DNA of 54,712 nucleotides from Pseudoalteromonas sp. NBT06-2 (lineage in GTDB: Bacteria; Pseudomonadota; Gammaproteobacteria; Enterobacterales; Alteromonadaceae). The position numbers were made by a program, and so were the translations under genes. Below the pieces are notes generated by a model. The model made no database searches, was not told where the DNA came from, and saw only the letters and a program-made list of their open reading frames with translations. Shown in pieces: positions 1-10,004 of this stretch (within the stretch, counting starts at the first letter, position 1; each line of letters begins with the position of its first letter). The stretch spans positions 1-54,712 of the forward strand of contig NZ_NQMR01000052.1 of NCBI RefSeq assembly GCF_002276045.1, read 5' to 3'.

Positions 1-2
1 CA

Positions 3-620
3 ATAGAACTACATTGTCGTCAGCTAACAGAATGTGATCGTTGTCATAAACAAGCATCCATCACTTCAGGTACGCTATTTCACAGTAGTAATTTACCGCT
101 ACTCAAGTGGTTTTGGGTTTTATATTTTGTTGACTCAGATAAAGGAAGTATTTTAGCGTTAAGGTTGAGCAAGTTCATCGAAGTCAATTGGATAATAGCT
201 CGACTTATTTTAAAGAAAGTAAGAGCTGCTATGGGCAATTAGAGATAGTCTTTATCGGTTGCCTAGCACAATAGAGCTAGATGATGCCTTTATTGGAGGG
301 AAACATAAAGGTAATAGAGGGAGAGGAGCGCAAGGTAAAACTCTTGTACTTATTGCTTGTGATCACAGGTTGACAGATCGGATTTATTGCAATGAAAGCC
401 GTTAACTCTGTTAATTTTAAAAATGGTGATGACTTTGTTAAGCATCATTTATTGGCAGGTCAGAATGTAAGAGCTGATGCATTTAGAGGTCTAAATACTA
501 TTGATAAAATTCAACGATATGAGCCAAGGGTAACGCCAAGTAAGTATGGTTGCTAAATCGTTACCTTTGGTTCATATTGTCATAGGCATGTAAAAGAATA
601 TATGGGATTAAGTGAGACAA
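3..620 (+). pseudogene. Decayed IS1595-family transposase, 5' end outside the window
   Basis: Conceptual translation of three frames in turn gives successive parts of an IS1595-type transposase. Frame 3 (3-242) has a zinc-ribbon end (CDRCHKQ), TSGTLFH and the WFWVLYF segment. After a one-base insertion near 240, frame 1 gives IELDDAFIGGKHKG and RGRGAQGKTLVLIA, the region of the first catalytic Asp of the DDE domain. A second shift near 380 gives FIAMKAVNS and later LPLVHIVIG. At least three frame breaks and internal stops mean it cannot be functional. The start is cut by the window edge. Family assignment comes from remembered consensus motifs and is fairly firm; the subgroup is not known. 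Confidence 0.8.
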
Positions 621-770
621 AGTATAGGCTATAGGAGATTTTGGACTTTAATCCGCCCAGGGGAGGTGATAATTTATGTAACCGACAGGTCTAAGTGATA
701 AATGGGATAATAAAAGAATATATGGGATTATGTGAGACAGAATAATGGCTGTGAGGGATTTTTAACTTAA
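591..770. repeat. Imperfect direct repeat with 120-bp period
   Basis: The string taaaagaatatatgggatta occurs at 591-610 and again at 711-730. The match continues imperfectly (tgagaca, then ggct/gag/atttt) for about 60 bases. The first copy coincides with the decayed 3' end of the transposase, so the second looks like a duplicated element end. Confidence 0.8.
646..676. repeat. REP-like palindrome (TTTAAYCCGC/AGGTGATAA type)
   Basis: The segment ctttaatccgccc followed by ggggaggtgataattta is closely related to the palindrome at 2501-2536. A third relative in reverse orientation lies near 786-812 (gcgcggattaaaatgataa). The three flank the module at 850-2444 on both sides. Confidence 0.55.
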
Positions 771-849
771 AATAAGTGCGAAACAAAGCGCGGATTAAAA
801 TGATAATTTAAAGTGTGAAACCGTGATAAACACGCATTTAGCTGATAAA

Positions 850-1500
850 TTAAAGTTTACCTAATGAGAACTTGGCTTTTCCAACCAACCCCAATGTTTG
901 TAAAATAATGTTCCTTTCCATTTCACCACCTTCTAGCATAAACACTCTGTTTTCTTGTGCAGGGTTATCAAAGCACATCACCAATGAACTTCCAGTGAGT
1001 TCTACTCTTGCTATAGTAAACTCATTAGTTAGGGGGTTACTAAAGCCATACAGGCAATTAGAAGTGATTTCCTTGTCTAATGTATCACACAGAACAATTG
1101 AGCCTTTGGGCATAGGTTTAAACAGATCATTACTGACTTCATACGACTGAAAGTTACTTGATTGGTTAGAAAGTAATTTTTCTAATGTGTTATCTGATGT
1201 ATTTTTATTGTTTTGAGAGTCACTAGACTTAAATTTACTTCCCTGATAGCTAAGCTCTTCTAATGCTTTTCTCTTGGCTCCATCAGTAATAGAGCTTGAT
1301 TCTATACGCTTAGAAAGGATTTGAACGAAGGAAATATCGAGTTCTTTACAGAAGTTTAAAAGGTAGTCTAGAGGAGGATCTCTATCATCTTCATAATTAG
1401 CTTGTGTGTTTCTATGAACGTTTAGGGCCTTGGCTAATGCGCCTTGGGAATAAAGTTTGTTTTCCCTCATAGTAACTAAGTACTTGTTAAAATGACCCAT
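850..1500 (-). CDS. XRE-family regulator with degenerate LexA/S24-like C-terminus
   Basis: This 216-aa protein starts at an ATG. Residues about 8-60 form a Cro/C1-type helix-turn-helix (SQGALAKALNVHRNTQANYE). A polar Ser/Asn-rich linker (about 90-120) follows. The C-terminal 90 residues (MPKGSIVLCD, then IARVELTG) have the spacing of the S24 repressor fold, but I see no GDSM serine or clear catalytic lysine. It is probably a repressor that cannot self-cleave, which is an inference. It is divergent from the membrane-protein genes at 1663-2444 and may control them through the 160-bp region between. The location next to an IS remnant suggests accessory origin. Confidence 0.75.
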   Translation of the reverse strand: MGHFNKYLVTMRENKLYSQGALAKALNVHRNTQANYEDDRDPPLDYLLNFCKELDISFVQILSKRIESSSITDGAKRKALEELSYQGSKFKSSDSQNNKNTSDNTLEKLLSNQSSNFQSYEVSNDLFKPMPKGSIVLCDTLDKEITSNCLYGFSNPLTNEFTIARVELTGSSLVMCFDNPAQENRVFMLEGGEMERNIILQTLGLVGKAKFSLGKL

Positions 1501-1662
1501 TCTCTAAATCTTCGCTAATAAACCTAATTCTCTTTTTATTAAAACATACAAGTTTGTGCATACAAAATAAAAAATGAAAATGTTCCCTATAAAGCCGAGT
1601 TAATTGGTTTTGTAATTGCTTTTTTATACCATTTTTTAAGAAAACCAAAAAATAACTCTTTG

Positions 1663-2121
1663 ATGATTATATCGGGCGTAATGATTGCCTGTTTGGCTAT
1701 TGCAGATGTAATTCAAAATTATGTTTTTCCGAATATAGAGTATGAAACAAGGATTTATTTCTGGTATTTAACCTGGGCTGCTTTTTCAATAATTCAGCCA
1801 GCTTTAATTACATTAGTACACTGGTATTTTGGTGTCTTCTTATCATCATCGGTGAGAGCGCTTTTTATATTGATGGCGATAAATGCATTTTTAAATGTTT
1901 TATTGTTCATAGATAGAAATATTATAGCTTTAAATGATTTTAATGGTGTCAATTTGAATCCTCGCACTGAAGCATGGTTATTGTGGGATATTTATAGCGT
2001 TGGTATAAATGTAAATATTTGGTTTTTAATTTTTATGTTGTTTTCTAAAGGTTTTTTTAAGGATCGTTTAATATGGATTTTATTATCGTATTTGTTTTGT
2101 TGGTTTGTGTTTTGGCTTTAG
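1663..2121 (+). CDS. Small multi-spanning membrane protein, unknown
   Basis: About 152 aa with four hydrophobic segments and no recognised family. The first ATG of the frame is at 1663, with a TTG just before at 1660. The frame stays open upstream to about 1543 and reads as plausible membrane protein (AELIGFVIAFLYHF). The real start may therefore be a non-standard codon further up, or the 5' end may have been damaged. Its 3' end overlaps the next gene by 49 bases, so the two are probably co-transcribed and possibly translationally coupled. Function cannot be assigned from sequence. Confidence 0.6.
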   Translation: MIISGVMIACLAIADVIQNYVFPNIEYETRIYFWYLTWAAFSIIQPALITLVHWYFGVFLSSSVRALFILMAINAFLNVLLFIDRNIIALNDFNGVNLNPRTEAWLLWDIYSVGINVNIWFLIFMLFSKGFFKDRLIWILLSYLFCWFVFWL

Positions 2122-2444
2122 TTGTATTTTCTTATCGGTTTTACATGCTAGAAGAAAAAATAAAGATACCACAACGTCATTTAGAAAGAATGACAGAGGA
2201 ATCAATTAATAAATTGTGTGATGTTCTAAAAGATAAAGGTGTCTCTGAAGAGTTATTAATCAGCGTTAGAGAGAGCCGTAATTTAACGAGCGCAAGTAAT
2301 TTAGTTGTTAATAGCGATGTGCCTTCAAGAACTTTAGTTGATCTAATTAGAGGAGCTGAGGAGCTTATACAAAGACAAGAAGAAACGGGAGAGGATCTGT
2401 CCGTGGCAATATCAATGCTTTTGTCACAAGCAAGAGCTTTGTAA
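2073..2444 (+). CDS. Single-pass membrane protein with cytoplasmic helical domain, unknown
   Basis: This 123-aa protein has an AAGGAT ribosome binding site about nine bases before its ATG. One N-terminal transmembrane helix (residues 3-22) is followed by a charged, mostly helical soluble region. The start lies inside the previous gene, and an intrinsic terminator follows 20 bases after the stop. Together this supports a two-gene operon. No family was recognised. A partner role to the membrane protein upstream, such as a small toxin or immunity pair, is possible but unsupported. Confidence 0.7.
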   Translation: MDFIIVFVLLVCVLALVVFSYRFYMLEEKIKIPQRHLERMTEESINKLCDVLKDKGVSEELLISVRESRNLTSASNLVVNSDVPSRTLVDLIRGAEELIQRQEETGEDLSVAISMLLSQARAL

Positions 2445-2466
2445 TCACTTTCTAGAGGTTTTAAAT

Positions 2467-2500
2467 AAAAAGACGGGCTAAGGCTCGTCTTTTTGTTTTT
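2467..2500 (+). terminator. Rho-independent terminator of the two-gene membrane operon
   Basis: The arms AAAAAGACGGGC and GCTCGTCTTTTT pair around a short loop, followed by a T-rich run. It lies about 20 bases past the stop at 2444. Confidence 0.85.
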
Positions 2501-2562
2501 TATCACTTTAACCCGCGCGGGGAAGGTGATAAATTAAAAAAATATTTTATCACTTTAACCCG
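2501..2562. repeat. Paired REP-like palindromes
   Basis: TATCACTTTAACCCGCG occurs at 2501-2517 and again at about 2548-2564, with the inverse partner GGGGAAGGTGATAA between them. Each half can form its own hairpin. It is related to the element at 646-676. Confidence 0.7.
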
Positions 2563-2563
2563 C

Positions 2564-2629
2564 GGCGTTTATCATTTTCGCTCGGCGGCTACACGTGGCG
2601 TTTATCATTTTCGTTCGGCGGCTACACCT
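2564..2629. repeat. 33-bp tandem repeat, two copies
   Basis: Unit 1 (2564-2596) and unit 2 (2597-2629) both begin ggcgtttatcattttcg and continue with tcggcggctacac. They differ at two positions. The GC-rich repeat contrasts with the surrounding AT-rich DNA. Confidence 0.9.
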
Positions 2630-3147
2630 AGATTATAAATTTATCTGAAGCCTAGAATTTTGAATTGGGTTTGGTATATAAGCTTGATTAAATAAGGTTT
2701 GATCTTAGTTACCCACAGAATCTGTGGATAACTATGTTTATTAATCTTTAAGAAAGTGTTGAAGGCCTTTATATTTGAGGTATACAGCAATATCAATAGT
2801 TTTATTGAAATAAATATTGTTCAATTAAAACAGTGTGTTGTGATTGTCAAATTTTTTATAGTTATAATTTAAAAAATATTACCTTTATAAATATTGACTA
2901 TTTTTACTTGTGTAAAAATGAAGCTTTTGAAAGCTTTGTTGTTACTAACTTGTAAATTTAAGTGCACTTTTGTGTTTAACATCTTAAATTCGGTATTTAA
3001 TTTAATATTTTGTTAGTAAGTTGCGTTAAATGAATTTACTGTTTTCTAAGTTGCTAAGGTTTTGGGCATGTTTTAGAATAGCCGACTCCTAACAGGCAGG
3101 TGTTATTTAAATCAAAAGTAATATCAAAAATTAAGATGTGAAAGATT
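2630..3147. other. AT-rich intergenic region upstream of the MATE-uvrB operon
   Basis: I see no credible gene in these 518 bases. The region holds the near-perfect palindrome at 2709-2731, whose right arm reads TGTGGATAA, the complement of the DnaA-box consensus. The rest is AT-rich and presumably contains the promoter of the 3148-7521 operon. I found no LexA-box pattern (CTG-N10-CAG). Confidence 0.6.
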
Positions 3148-4521
3148 ATGAGAAATGAAACTAAATCACCTGATCTATTAAGTGCTCCCATTCCAAAAAC
3201 AATCAGAGACATGACCATACCTATGATATTTGGCATGGTTACCTTAATGCTGTTTAACCTGGTAGATACATTTTTTGTTAGTTTACTAGGTATTGAACCT
3301 TTAGCGGCCATTAGTTTCACTTTTCCAGTGACATTTACGGTTATAAGTTTAGCAATAGGATTGAGCATAGGTACTTCTGCTATTATTGCTAAAGCGCTAG
3401 GTTCTGGAAACTTAGAGGAAGCAAGATTTGATGGCGCTGTTGCGTTAATTATATCAGCCCTATTTGTTTCGGTTTTTGCATTTATTGGATACTTATTTGT
3501 CGATCCTATTTTTACATTGCTAGGAGCAACGGATGGTTTAATACCCTTGATTCAAGATTACATGTACGTTTGGTTTTTTGGTAGTATTTTTTTGATAACA
3601 CCTATGATTGGGAACGCTGTTTTAAGGGCTAGCGGGGATACTAAAACACCCAGTATGATTATGGGGGGCGCAGGAATTATTAATGCAATTTTAGATCCCA
3701 TCTTTATATTTGGCTTTGGTCCAGTTCCTGCTATGGGTATTCAAGGGGCAGCAATAGCCAGTGTTATTGCTTGGACCACAGGTGTATTTATTATTTTATA
3801 TCTACTAATAATAAAGAAAAAACTTATTAGTTTAGATGCAAAAAAACAAACATTTTTACTGGCAACAAAAAAAATGTTGAAGATTGGTTTACCTGCAGCA
3901 GGTGCTAACATGCTAACACCAATAGCCATGGCTGTTATGACGGCGCTTGTTGCTCACCATGGTACAGAGGCTGTTGCAGCTTTTGGAGTAGGAAGCAGAA
4001 TAGAATCTATTTCTAGTATCGTTGTATTAGCATTATCTATGACATTACCGCCTTTTATCAGTCAAAATTTTGGTGCTGGTAAATTTGATCGTGTTGCCAT
4101 AGCCTATAAAACCACACTTAAATTCATTATAATTTGGCAGTTTGCTATTTACGTATTATTAATTGCTTTTTCAGCTGTAATCGCAAATATATTTGCATCA
4201 TCTGAAGGTGTCATCTCTGTAATAATACTCTTCATCTGGGTTTTACCTTTAGGGTATGGGCTACAAGGCGTGATTATATTATCTAATTCCTCATTTAATG
4301 CTATGCATAAACCTATGAATGCATTAATGATGAGTGTAATAAGATTATTTGTTTTTTATATACCGTTTGCTTATATAGGCAGCCTATACTGGGGCATTCA
4401 TGGTTTATTTGTAGGTGCTTTAATAGGTAATGTCTTTACTGCTTTTATTTCGTATCGTTGGTTTTGTCAGACATTGCAATTGATAGAAAGTAATAATCAA
4501 ATAAAGGTTTGCCAAGCATGA
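3148..4521 (+). CDS. MATE-family multidrug efflux transporter
   Basis: This 457-aa inner-membrane protein has about twelve hydrophobic segments, the size and pattern of MATE (NorM/DinF-like) exporters, which drive drug or metabolite export with Na+ or H+. Segments such as [20 protein letters not shown] near the start and [10 protein letters not shown] in the middle are typical of the family. The gene ends in an ATGA overlap with uvrB, so translation of the two is probably coupled. Substrate cannot be told. Co-transcription with a DNA repair gene may mean both are induced by genotoxic stress, but no SOS box was seen. Confidence 0.9.
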   Translation: MRNETKSPDLLSAPIPKTIRDMTIPMIFGMVTLMLFNLVDTFFVSLLGIEPLAAISFTFPVTFTVISLAIGLSIGTSAIIAKALGSGNLEEARFDGAVALIISALFVSVFAFIGYLFVDPIFTLLGATDGLIPLIQDYMYVWFFGSIFLITPMIGNAVLRASGDTKTPSMIMGGAGIINAILDPIFIFGFGPVPAMGIQGAAIASVIAWTTGVFIILYLLIIKKKLISLDAKKQTFLLATKKMLKIGLPAAGANMLTPIAMAVMTALVAHHGTEAVAAFGVGSRIESISSIVVLALSMTLPPFISQNFGAGKFDRVAIAYKTTLKFIIIWQFAIYVLLIAFSAVIANIFASSEGVISVIILFIWVLPLGYGLQGVIILSNSSFNAMHKPMNALMMSVIRLFVFYIPFAYIGSLYWGIHGLFVGALIGNVFTAFISYRWFCQTLQLIESNNQIKVCQA

Positions 4522-6524
4522 GTTTAACATTCAATTTAAAATCTGACTATTCTCCAAATGGCGATCAACCTCAAGCAATAGAAAAACTTTGTGATGGTTT
4601 AGAGGCCGGTCTTGCACATCAAACATTAGAAGGGGCCACTGGTACAGGAAAAACTTTTACCATGGCTAATGTGATTGCCAATACAAATAGACCCACCATT
4701 ATTATGGCGCATAATAAAACGCTAGCGGCACAATTATATGGTGAGATGAAAGAATACTTTCCTGATAATGCGGTTGAATACTTTGTTTCATATTATGATT
4801 ATTACCAACCAGAAGCTTATGTTGTTGCTAGTGATACTTTTATAGAAAAAGATGCCTCTATTAATGAACATATTGAGCAAATGCGTTTATCGGCAACTAA
4901 AGCATTATTAGAAAGAAAAGATGTCATTATTATTGCTTCTGTTTCTGCAATTTATGGTTTGGGTGATCCCGATTCATATATGAAAATGATGTTATTGCTC
5001 AAGCAAGGTGACACCATAGATCAAAGAGATATGTTACGCCGTTTAGCTGAATTACAATATACACGCAATGATATCGATTTTAGCCGAGGTACTTATAGAG
5101 TGAGAGGCGAAGTTATCGATATCTTTCCAGCAGAGTCTGATAAGTATGCCGTAAGAGTTGAGATGTTTGACGAAGAGATAGATCGTTTAAGTATTTTTGA
5201 TCCCTTAACAGGTGCAGTAGATAAATATATTGTAAGGGCTACAATATATCCTAAAAGCCATTATGTGACACCAAGAGAAAAAATACTCGCGGCAACAGAA
5301 GAAATAAAAAAAGAGCTTAAGCAGCACCGAGCGTACTTACTAGAAAAAAATCATTTAGTTGAAGAACAACGAGTTGCTCAAAGAACACAGTACGACCTAG
5401 AAATGATGACTGAATTAGGTTACTGCTCTGGTATCGAAAATTATAGTCGTTACTTATCAGGTCGAAACCCAGGCGATCCACCACCAACTTTGCTTGATTA
5501 TTTGCCTGATAATGCCTTAATGATTATAGATGAATCTCATGTCACAGTCTCTCAAATTGGCGCAATGTATAAAGGTGATAGAAGCCGTAAAGAGAACTTA
5601 GTTGAATATGGTTTCAGATTACCATCAGCTATGGATAATCGTCCTATGCGTTTTGAAGAATTTGATGCTGTTGCACCGCAACGTATTTATGTTTCTGCAA
5701 CACCTGGAAATTATGAAATAGAGCATTCAAGTGATGAAATTGCTTTTCAAGTCATTCGACCTACGGGGTTATTAGATCCTATTATCGAAATTAGACCAGT
5801 TGCCACACAAGTTGATGACCTACTGTCAGAAATATATAAAAGAGCAAAAATTAAAGAGCGCGTATTAGTGACAACTTTAACTAAGCGTATGGCTGAAGAT
5901 CTTACTGATTATTTATCTGAACACGATGTTAAAGTAAGGTACTTGCATTCAGATATAGATACAGTAGAGCGTGTTGAAATAATAAGGGATTTAAGAGCTG
6001 GTGTATTTGATGTGTTAGTTGGCATTAACTTACTTCGTGAAGGTCTGGATATGCCTGAAGTGTCATTAGTAGCTATTTTAGATGCAGATAAAGAAGGATT
6101 TTTACGCTCAGAGCGCTCACTTATACAAACCATTGGTCGCGCAGCTCGAAACCTAAAAGGCAGAGCCATTTTATATGCTGATCGCATTACAGGTTCAATG
6201 GAAAAGGCTATAGATAAAACAAAAAATCGTCGTGAAATTCAACATGCATACAATGTTAAGCATAATATTACGCCAACGGGCTTAATTAAAAAAATTACAG
6301 ATGTGATGGATTTAGGTGAAAAAGCAGAAAGAGAAAGTAATACAAATCACCTTATTCCCAGTAGACAAGTTAAAAAACCAATGATGGATGCGCATCAAAT
6401 TGGTACTGAAATAAAACGATTAGAAGCAAAAATGTTAACCCATGCACGAGAGCTTGAATTTGAACAAGCAGCTAAAGTGCGTGATGAAATTCAACAATTA
6501 CATGATAATTTAATAAATGCCTAA
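4518..6524 (+). CDS. uvrB: UvrABC system protein B (nucleotide excision repair)
   Basis: UvrB is the ATP-dependent damage-verification subunit that is loaded by UvrA and recruits UvrC. The 668-aa product (E. coli UvrB is 673) starts at the ATG at 4518; a TTG nine bases upstream is less likely. Visible features are Walker A GATGTGKT (residues 39-46), the beta-hairpin region [11 protein letters not shown], the DESH motif II, the late helicase motif QTIGRAARN and the C-terminal UVR domain ([14 protein letters not shown]) that contacts UvrC. The start overlaps the MATE stop as ATGA, and the 3' end overlaps the next gene by 8 bases. All expected motifs are intact. Confidence 0.98.
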   Translation: MSLTFNLKSDYSPNGDQPQAIEKLCDGLEAGLAHQTLEGATGTGKTFTMANVIANTNRPTIIMAHNKTLAAQLYGEMKEYFPDNAVEYFVSYYDYYQPEAYVVASDTFIEKDASINEHIEQMRLSATKALLERKDVIIIASVSAIYGLGDPDSYMKMMLLLKQGDTIDQRDMLRRLAELQYTRNDIDFSRGTYRVRGEVIDIFPAESDKYAVRVEMFDEEIDRLSIFDPLTGAVDKYIVRATIYPKSHYVTPREKILAATEEIKKELKQHRAYLLEKNHLVEEQRVAQRTQYDLEMMTELGYCSGIENYSRYLSGRNPGDPPPTLLDYLPDNALMIIDESHVTVSQIGAMYKGDRSRKENLVEYGFRLPSAMDNRPMRFEEFDAVAPQRIYVSATPGNYEIEHSSDEIAFQVIRPTGLLDPIIEIRPVATQVDDLLSEIYKRAKIKERVLVTTLTKRMAEDLTDYLSEHDVKVRYLHSDIDTVERVEIIRDLRAGVFDVLVGINLLREGLDMPEVSLVAILDADKEGFLRSERSLIQTIGRAARNLKGRAILYADRITGSMEKAIDKTKNRREIQHAYNVKHNITPTGLIKKITDVMDLGEKAERESNTNHLIPSRQVKKPMMDAHQIGTEIKRLEAKMLTHARELEFEQAAKVRDEIQQLHDNLINA

Positions 6525-7521
6525 TTTAATAAACTCTCAAACTAAAAATGCTTATTTTCCGCTTTTAAAAGCGCTCAGCGATTCACTTAATACACAGGTA
6601 AATAATTTAAATGAGATAGAAAAGCAACACTCATCATTGATAGATAACAAAGAGTTATGTCGTATTTTTCATGGCAGGGGCCATGCATTTGAAGAATTAA
6701 GTCACTTAAATTTAGATTTTTATTCGCCTTACTTATTTTTAATCTCTTATACAGATATTGAACCTAACGAGCTTGAAATTTTAACTCAGTTAATATGGCA
6801 GCATGTAGAAATATCTAAAAGTATAAATATTAAAGGTTTGATATATCAACAAAGAGCAGGAAGAGATACACATACACAAATAATTCATGGTAAGGACCCT
6901 AAAAGTTTTGAAATACAAGAGCTCGGTATAAAATACCAAGTTGAATTAACCAAAAGTCAAAATACAGGTATTTTTCCCGATATGAAAATGGGAAGAGCAT
7001 GGGTAAAAAATCATGCAATCGATGCTAAGGTACTTAATTTGTTTTCTTATACTTGTGGCTTCTCATTAACCGCTATGGCTGGAGGGGCGAAACAGGTGGT
7101 TAATATGGATATGAATAAAGGGGTATTGCGTACTGGTAAAATAAACCACGAACTAAATGGGTTTACTCGTTATGTTAGTTTTTATCCCCATGATATTTTA
7201 AAGTCATTTGGTAAGCTAAAAAAGTTAGGGCCATTTGACTTAGTCGTTGTGGATCCTCCAAGTTTTCAAAAAGGCAGTTTTGTACTCACAAAAGACTATC
7301 AAAAAATATTACGTCGCTTACCTGAGATATTAATGGATAAAGCACGGTTATTGCTATGTGCAAACAGTCCTGAATTAAGCCTTCAATCATTTAAAAATTT
7401 AATATCAGAACATGCAGGTGAAAATTTTTCCTTTATTGAGCGACTTGTCCCTGCACCTAACTTTGTTGAATTAGATGAGGACCGCAGCTTAAAAGCCTTG
7501 GTTTACCAATTTAATCATTAA
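6517..7521 (+). CDS. Class I SAM-dependent methyltransferase (RlmI/RlmK-like)
   Basis: This 334-aa protein has a Rossmann methyltransferase domain from about residue 150. The SAM-binding segment is [20 protein letters not shown], followed by [12 protein letters not shown]. The catalytic [13 protein letters not shown] resembles the DPP(S/T)F motif of 23S rRNA cytosine/guanine methyltransferases such as RlmI and the C-terminal half of RlmKL. There is no PUA domain, so the RNA target is uncertain. It overlaps uvrB by 8 bases and is therefore the third gene of the operon. A short A-run/T-run palindrome after the stop may serve as a weak terminator. Confidence 0.85.
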   Translation: MPNLINSQTKNAYFPLLKALSDSLNTQVNNLNEIEKQHSSLIDNKELCRIFHGRGHAFEELSHLNLDFYSPYLFLISYTDIEPNELEILTQLIWQHVEISKSINIKGLIYQQRAGRDTHTQIIHGKDPKSFEIQELGIKYQVELTKSQNTGIFPDMKMGRAWVKNHAIDAKVLNLFSYTCGFSLTAMAGGAKQVVNMDMNKGVLRTGKINHELNGFTRYVSFYPHDILKSFGKLKKLGPFDLVVVDPPSFQKGSFVLTKDYQKILRRLPEILMDKARLLLCANSPELSLQSFKNLISEHAGENFSFIERLVPAPNFVELDEDRSLKALVYQFNH

Positions 7522-7534
7522 AAAAAGACTCTTT

Positions 7535-7777
7535 TTATAAATTGTTTATATCTTTTTGCACTGAATAACCTTCATCAGTCACAATTTTTTCGAGCACTTG
7601 AATACGGTGCTCTAAAGTTGTGATTTTTTGCTCTAATGACTCATTTTTTAGATCATTTTGCTGGTTTAAGTTAAACGTTTTTTCTTTAAATTCTAAATGT
7701 TTTTTATACATATCATACATAACACCAAACCCAACAGAAATAAAAACAATTAAAACGATCATAGTCGTACCTGTCAT
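7535..7777 (-). CDS. PspB-like small membrane coiled-coil protein
   Basis: This 80-aa protein has one N-terminal transmembrane helix (residues 5-22) and a C-terminal leucine-heptad coiled coil ([20 protein letters not shown]), like PspB of the phage-shock response (74 aa in E. coli). Here it is not beside pspA or pspC. Its ATG overlaps the stop of the chemoreceptor gene as ATGA, so it is translated with that receptor. A role in anchoring or modulating the receptor is an inference. The PspB name rests on length, topology and coiled-coil pattern only. Confidence 0.65.
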   Translation of the reverse strand: MTGTTMIVLIVFISVGFGVMYDMYKKHLEFKEKTFNLNQQNDLKNESLEQKITTLEHRIQVLEKIVTDEGYSVQKDINNL

Positions 7778-9300
7778 AACTTAACACCTTGTTTTTGTGG
7801 GATAAAAGTTTTAGCTAAATTACTTATTATTTCAATCTCTTTTTGTAATTCATCCATTTGAGATGCAACTACTTCTGTCTGTTGCCAATTATGTTCTGAG
7901 CTTTGTTTTATTTCAATCACATGATTATTTATTTCATTGGAAACAGCGCTTTGTTCTTCAGCAGCAGTCGCTATTTGCATCGACAAGCCTGACAGTTGTT
8001 GCATTTTTTGATGAATGATAGCAATGGCTTGATCTGAACTCTCAGCTTGTGCAACACAGTTATCTGCATTGTCTTTGTTCTTTGTCATCATGACTAACCA
8101 GTCATTAATCGTTGCGAGCATTTCAGATAGACTGGTATGAACATGAATTGCTGTTTCTTGTGTACGAGATGATAAGTTTCTTACTTCATCAGCAACGACG
8201 GCAAAACCGCGACCATGCTCTCCTGCTCTAGCAGCTTCTATTGCCGCATTTAACGCTAGTAGGTTAGTTTGATCAGCAATAGATTGAATGTCTGTCATTA
8301 ACTTGCCAACATTTTGTGCTTCATTATTTAATTTATCAGCAGCTGAAGAAGCTTGTTCGACTTCATCAGCTAATTGTTTTATTTCAATTGTAGTTGTATT
8401 AATACCACTTTGCGCTTGTTCACATAAATTGTATGTAGAACTGATTTCATCTGAAGTTGAAATACTATTTAGCGCTATTTCTTGGGTAGAGGTAATCATT
8501 TGTGCCATAGCTGAGCTGACTTCAGTTAGCTCATGCTGCTGAGTTACTAGGTTGGTGCGGGTCTGTTCAGTACCTTGGTGAACCCTATTTATAATACCTG
8601 ATATAGGTTTAGTTGCATCTAAAGTGCGTTCTAATATCGCTTTTATTTTTGTTTTTAATAAACTGATATTAAAATCAAATACACTTGCTGTTCCTTTACC
8701 AAAATAGACTTGTCGACTAACACTATCAAACGTAGATTGCATTTTTTGTGCTTTTTTGGCCATAGGAATGATGTCTTGCCAAAAAACAATAATGGGTGTG
8801 ATAGCTGAAACCGCTGCAATAAGCGATACCGTAAAATCAAGATAAGTAAAAATAAAAATTTGCGATAATAAACTAAGAAAAACCAGTAGGGTAAAGCGAT
8901 GTGTTCGGGTGAATTCAAATATTAAAGATTTTCCTTTTAATTTATTATATACCTTATTTGCTTGCTTTATCATTTTATCAGTCGCTAGCGTGCTGATTGC
9001 TTGATGACCAATGATTTTACCATTTTGAAATTGCGGAGTTATAAAGGTGTTAATCCAGCACTTAGAACCATCTTTGGCAGTTTTACATAATATCCCTTGC
9101 CATGAAAAGCCCTTTTCTAGGCTGGCTTTAATTTCTTCTTTAACCGAAGCTGGCATATCAGGAGAATCTAAATCACGACTGTTTCTACCGAGTAATTTAT
9201 CTTGTGAATAACCTAAACTTTGGCAGTAATCAGGGTTAACATAAGTATATTCACCTTGGGTATTAGTCAGTGAAATTAGTTGAACGCTTGTGTCGGTCAT
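7774..9300 (-). CDS. PAS-domain methyl-accepting chemotaxis protein (Aer-like)
   Basis: This 508-aa receptor has an N-terminal cytoplasmic PAS domain (about 5-115, with [13 protein letters not shown] and [10 protein letters not shown]), a hydrophobic hairpin of one or two membrane segments near 140-180, and a long signalling coiled coil. The conserved hairpin tip reads [20 protein letters not shown] followed by [12 protein letters not shown]. The topology matches aerotaxis or redox receptors of the Aer group; whether FAD is bound cannot be told. It signals through CheW/CheA, which are not in the window. The downstream PspB-like gene overlaps its stop codon. Confidence 0.93.
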   Translation of the reverse strand: MTDTSVQLISLTNTQGEYTYVNPDYCQSLGYSQDKLLGRNSRDLDSPDMPASVKEEIKASLEKGFSWQGILCKTAKDGSKCWINTFITPQFQNGKIIGHQAISTLATDKMIKQANKVYNKLKGKSLIFEFTRTHRFTLLVFLSLLSQIFIFTYLDFTVSLIAAVSAITPIIVFWQDIIPMAKKAQKMQSTFDSVSRQVYFGKGTASVFDFNISLLKTKIKAILERTLDATKPISGIINRVHQGTEQTRTNLVTQQHELTEVSSAMAQMITSTQEIALNSISTSDEISSTYNLCEQAQSGINTTTIEIKQLADEVEQASSAADKLNNEAQNVGKLMTDIQSIADQTNLLALNAAIEAARAGEHGRGFAVVADEVRNLSSRTQETAIHVHTSLSEMLATINDWLVMMTKNKDNADNCVAQAESSDQAIAIIHQKMQQLSGLSMQIATAAEEQSAVSNEINNHVIEIKQSSEHNWQQTEVVASQMDELQKEIEIISNLAKTFIPQKQGVKL

Positions 9301-9478
9301 TTGATTCCCTTCTATTACATATCAAATATTGCATTATATTCTAAAGGAAAAAAATAAAGAGTAAATGATCCAAATCATATTAAGGTCAGTTAGGTTTTGA
9401 TTATATTAACGTTTTATTTTTATATAAGAGGGGGAGAGTGATAATTTGCTTTAAATAAAATAAATTGAGTATAAAATA

Positions 9479-9730
9479 TTAAAAATTACTGATGCCATCT
9501 AAATAACCTTTTGCAAATGCGGCATGTGGACTTTTATGCTGTAACGTCATTGATTGACTTTCATGTAATGTTTCTAACTCTATATTAAGAGATTCTTCTT
9601 TATTTTTACCCGCTCTTAAGCCTTTTTCATAGGCACATCCAGCACATTTAAATTTACCAGCGCCACTTTTATCCTCGGGTAAAGAATCAAGGAGAGACCA
9701 GTGGTGATGATTTTTAGTACAAATTTTCAT
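9479..9730 (-). CDS. Small conserved-looking Cys/His protein, unknown
   Basis: This 83-aa protein is rich in His and Cys near the start (CTKNHHHW, then CAGCAYEKG), suggesting a metal-binding site. The pattern LPEDKSGAGKFKCAGCAYEKG and the later HAAFAKGYLDG look under selection. No signal peptide or membrane helix is seen. It stands alone between the chemoreceptor promoter region and a small exported protein gene. Function unknown; a zinc-binding housekeeping role is possible but unproven. Confidence 0.6.
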   Translation of the reverse strand: MKICTKNHHHWSLLDSLPEDKSGAGKFKCAGCAYEKGLRAGKNKEESLNIELETLHESQSMTLQHKSPHAAFAKGYLDGISNF

Positions 9731-9770
9731 GGTTTCTCCAATTTTTAGTTAACATAAATATTTACCAAAA

Positions 9771-10004
9771 TTATAGTTTTAGTAAGTCTATAAATTTATT
9801 GATATGTAAAATAATAAATGTATTTTTTTCCTTTTTGACGTATTTCTCTTTCTCTGTGCAATATGGCTGTGGAAGACATGTATTGATTGATATATTAGTT
9901 ACTTGCTTTTTGTTATTTTGCTCTTTTACTTCATCTGATGAGTGGGCTAATGGCATAAAGCTAAATATAAAAGCAGTTAATAAAGTCGATTTTAGTAAAG
10001 TCAT
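9771..10004 (-). CDS. Possible small exported protein, unknown
   Basis: Starting from the ATG at 10004 the product is 77 aa with a convincing signal peptide (LLKSTLLTAFIFSFMPLAHS) and a short Lys-rich mature part containing CLPQPYC, which could form a disulfide. A longer frame opens at 10055 but would place residues before the signal peptide. The C-terminus is AT-rich in codon use. No family was recognised, and an opposite-strand frame of similar length covers the same DNA, so this call is tentative. Confidence 0.45.
   Translation of the reverse strand: MTLLKSTLLTAFIFSFMPLAHSSDEVKEQNNKKQVTNISINTCLPQPYCTEKEKYVKKEKNTFIILHINKFIDLLKL

Noticed and set aside
872..1150. Plus-strand frame opposite the XRE regulator
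   Set aside because: It mirrors a well-supported helix-turn-helix gene on the other strand and has no domain features.
2501..2629. CRISPR array
   Set aside because: Only two adjacent copies of each repeat, no unique spacers and no cas genes.
2701..2740. Replication origin
   Set aside because: Only one good DnaA box pair, no AT-rich unwinding array of boxes, and no dnaA, dnaN, gyrB or mnmG nearby.
2630..3147. LexA (SOS) box for uvrB
   Set aside because: No CTG-N10-CAG with the expected AT-rich centre was found upstream of the operon.
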